NCBI RefSeq assembly: GCF_029215975.1
Contig: NZ_JAEMVD010000001.1
Location: 62,001 to 126,000 of the forward strand
DNA length: 64,000 nucleotides
Direction: 5' to 3'
From: Sulfurimonas sp. SAG-AH-194-C20
GTDB lineage: Bacteria > Campylobacterota > Campylobacteria > Campylobacterales > Sulfurimonadaceae
Position 1 is the stretch's first letter. Each line of letters opens with the position of its first letter. The position numbers and the translations under genes are program-made. Positions 62,232 through 64,000 of this stretch are shown in pieces. The notes beneath the pieces were generated by a model. The model ran no database searches. It was not told where the DNA came from and saw only the letters and a list, made by a program, of their open reading frames with translations.

Positions 62232-62831
62232 ATGTCTCAGTTCTCACAAAAGTACTATAAGCATTACTTTGTCGGCAAAAAAAAAGAAGTAGAGAGTATA
62301 GAGTTTGACTTTTGGGTATGGAGTAACAGGTATAAGTTTTTTGAAATAATAGTTATACTTTTACTACTGCTCATACTCTTTTGTGTATGTACAAGATGTG
62401 TAGAGCCAAGTCACAGAAGTATATCTTTTGGCATGGATACACCTGATGTAAGTCTAGCATCACAACAGCACGATATGAAGAGAAACGAACCTCCCGTACC
62501 TAAAAAAAAAGCCCCACTACTAACTCTTGAAGAAAAGATACCAAAACTTGTACTTCCAGAACTCTCAAAACTCATCCCCAAAAAAGAGGTCACACTCCAA
62601 GAATACATGTACTATGTAAACGACACAAACAAAGGTTTTCCAAGTTATATAGATGCTCAAACAAACAGAATGATAAAAGAAAAAAGACCAAGTTGTAAGG
62701 GTGTAGAGTGTCCAGTACGTGGCATAAGTCAAGAGGATAAACAAGCATATGCAGAGTGGTTAAGTGAGCAGGGCAGTGCAAAATACAAGGTAGTTGAAAC
62801 CTCTAAAGGCTTTTTTATCTCACAAATGTAA
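62232..62831 (+). CDS. Membrane-anchored protein with truncated FGE/SUMF1-like tail
   Basis: 199 residues: one membrane helix (FFEIIVILLLLLILFCVCT), a Pro/Lys-rich spacer, then about 85 residues like the first part of formylglycine-generating-enzyme (SUMF1) domains: EVTLQEYMYYVNDTNKGFPS and PVRGISQEDKQAYAEWLSEQ. The family's following PTEAEWE and catalytic Cys half is absent; the protein ends at GFFISQM. It starts directly after the vWA stop. The domain is probably a binding module rather than an enzyme. Confidence 0.65.
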   Translation: MSQFSQKYYKHYFVGKKKEVESIEFDFWVWSNRYKFFEIIVILLLLLILFCVCTRCVEPSHRSISFGMDTPDVSLASQQHDMKRNEPPVPKKKAPLLTLEEKIPKLVLPELSKLIPKKEVTLQEYMYYVNDTNKGFPSYIDAQTNRMIKEKRPSCKGVECPVRGISQEDKQAYAEWLSEQGSAKYKVVETSKGFFISQM

Positions 62832-63071
62832 GCTCAAGGAAGAGAAGAGACTGCTTTCCCCCCTTTACTGTACAGACAGGGCTTAAGTGTATGTTACTTC
62901 CTGATATTCTCACTGTTTTAGGGTTTATATTATCACGATGTATACTCCATAGCCTATCATCAAAAAAGTGTTTATCAAATTAGCAAGAAGAAGGGGCATA
63001 TGTTGTAAACATAGTGTCTATTTTATTACGGATTTTAGGTTTATATATAAGCAGAGTCGAAATCACCCAGT
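62832..63071. other. Intergenic gap between vWA operon and SAVED gene
   Basis: 240 bp without a gene or clear terminator. Less AT-rich than other gaps here and without recognisable promoter or repeat; it lies where the stop ends of two convergent operons meet. Confidence 0.4.
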
Positions 63072-64000
63072 TTAAAAATAGTAGTGTATTGATTGTAAGT
63101 TAATAACCGTTTTATAGTCGCCTTGATCAAACTGTGTAATGTTAATATTCCAGTAATTCTCCAATGCCATGCCCACGATTATAGCAACTGCTTCTGGCAT
63201 AGAGTGTGCAATGGTTATATCTGAATACTCCAAATGCAGATTATTAATAGTGTTATAAATCTCCTGAGCATATAAGACCCAGTCCTCATTCATACCGATA
63301 GTACCATTGCCTAAACTCTTCAAGATGACCTTGTTCTCAAAGTCTTTAAAGGTGTCATGATCATAAGAGACATTATGACTAGAGAGTTGTATCACTAAAA
63401 GAAGGCTTTTGCTTTGTGGGTTAGATATGTTTTTAACAAGAGAGAACTTCTTATACTCTGTAATCTGTTCTTTATATTGTCTTGAAGATATCGTTGCAAC
63501 CCTGTCAAAGCGATCTTGAAAGTCATTATTCTGATACACAACAATCCCATCACTACGAAACATACTACCAATAGCAAAGCCGATGGCAGGTCTTTTAAGA
63601 TAAGCGATATGGAACTGTACCTTGTTGTCAAAACACCGTTCAATAGCATTGAGAGAGTAGCGAATAATTTGCAAAAAGCTAATCAGCCTTTTATTATCAT
63701 ACATACTACCGTTATACTGAAAGAGCAGATCATTTCGTGAGATATTAAAGTAGCGATTTAACTTTTTTTCGATATCCTTAAAACGCTTGTCTTTTTCGAT
63801 CTCTTTGGTAATGGAGAGATAGATAGCATTGAGTGGTTTTGGATCATCTACACTAATAACAATGGGAATAGGCAACACTTCATTGGTGTAAAACTTTCTC
63901 ATACGATACTCGTCAATAACAGACCAAGACAATAGCGCAAGTGCAATAAATAGTGTTATCCAAAAACCATACATACCAAGATAGGCATCGGAGAGAAGTC
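63072..64000 (-). CDS. Membrane-anchored SAVED-domain protein, likely CBASS effector (5' end outside window)
   Basis: 300 residues from ATG 63974, but the frame stays open to the window edge and the extra codons (LLSDAYLG) fit the membrane segment, so the true start is probably outside. A helix (FWITLFIALALLSWSVI) precedes a SAVED domain: RPAIGFAIGSMF, GIVVYQN, LLLVIQLSS and SMPEAVAIIVGMALENYWNINITQFDQG, the typical 'P...G' and YxxV-type ending. SAVED domains bind cyclic oligonucleotides; a transmembrane-SAVED protein is a Cap14-type effector. The cGAS-like synthase should lie beyond base 64000. Confidence 0.7.
   Translation of the reverse strand, partial: LLSDAYLGMYGFWITLFIALALLSWSVIDEYRMRKFYTNEVLPIPIVISVDDPKPLNAIYLSITKEIEKDKRFKDIEKKLNRYFNISRNDLLFQYNGSMYDNKRLISFLQIIRYSLNAIERCFDNKVQFHIAYLKRPAIGFAIGSMFRSDGIVVYQNNDFQDRFDRVATISSRQYKEQITEYKKFSLVKNISNPQSKSLLLVIQLSSHNVSYDHDTFKDFENKVILKSLGNGTIGMNEDWVLYAQEIYNTINNLHLEYSDITIAHSMPEAVAIIVGMALENYWNINITQFDQGDYKTVINLQSIHYYF

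Noticed and set aside
1-64000. tRNA, rRNA, prophage or replication-origin signals
   Set aside because: None recognised by eye in the gaps, which are mostly below 300 bp.

Overview
The window is AT-rich, densely packed bacterial DNA. It suggests a member of the Campylobacterota (Epsilonproteobacteria), most likely a Sulfurimonas-type organism. This rests on protein style, a CetA/CetB-like split energy-taxis pair, an abundance of c-type cytochrome and copper proteins, and short operons with AGGAG ribosome sites and TATAAT -10 boxes. The genus is an inference. No rRNA, tRNA or CRISPR array was recognised.

Layout. 1-6.0 kb: housekeeping and small genes (EAL/HDOD tail, SpoU methyltransferase, DbpA-type helicase, glutathione peroxidase, YgjP-like peptidase, GNAT, RBBP9-like hydrolase, DUF234 protein). 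6.0-31.1 kb: a large metal/redox region. It holds two Cys-rich CGAGKCG proteins, DoxX plus an FMN glutamate-synthase-like enzyme, a Tat-linked GMC dehydrogenase with an MsrA-Trx-MsrB fusion, an HMA chaperone, a haem-binding protein, CopB, a multicopper oxidase, a Cu P-type ATPase, a CusCBA-type efflux system, a YtkA-like protein, a PAS/chemoreceptor pair, a porin, a cytochrome c and a two-component system. Seven promoters here share the same 33-bp architecture: an 11-bp-spaced direct repeat of NNMCACA placed exactly 16 nt before a TANNNT -10 box. I read this as one response-regulator regulon, probably copper-responsive, probably driven by the OmpR-family regulator at 29.4 kb.

31.2-40.1 kb: a tandem AAA ATPase translationally coupled to a stand-alone FtsZ C-terminal-like domain protein, then a defence-type island (McrB, McrC, DUF2779 nuclease, PLD-like protein, WYL regulator). 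The AAA gene and a later gene share an 18-bp dyad leader element. 40.1-46.5 kb: MutY, a methyltransferase, and a TetR regulator that clearly controls its own promoter and a divergent DoxX-pirin-porin-FMN reductase operon through three matching operators, followed by an ADP-ribosylglycohydrolase.

46.5-50.9 kb: two decayed, nearly identical direct copies of an IS enclosing a ParE/RelE-type toxin-antitoxin pair, a second FtsZ-C-like protein and small genes. The transposase copies are interrupted by very short (13-35 bp) GC-rich inserts of the form TACC...GGGCA, some at different places in the two copies. 50.9-52.9 kb: DUF1272, Ogt, DUF2237, a beta-barrel. 52.9-62.8 kb: two divergent operons that look like one undescribed envelope system (exported TPR-like/CHAT protease-like protein, exported unknown, CHASE2 membrane protein; opposite: helical cytoplasmic protein, four-TM coiled-coil protein with acidic repeats, exported vWA protein, TM protein with a truncated FGE/SUMF1-like tail). 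At the right edge a membrane-anchored SAVED-domain protein suggests a CBASS locus continuing outside the window. A dispersed 8-mer, AAACGCAG/CTGCGTTT, occurs about 30 times, far above chance, and is missing from the apparently acquired segments.
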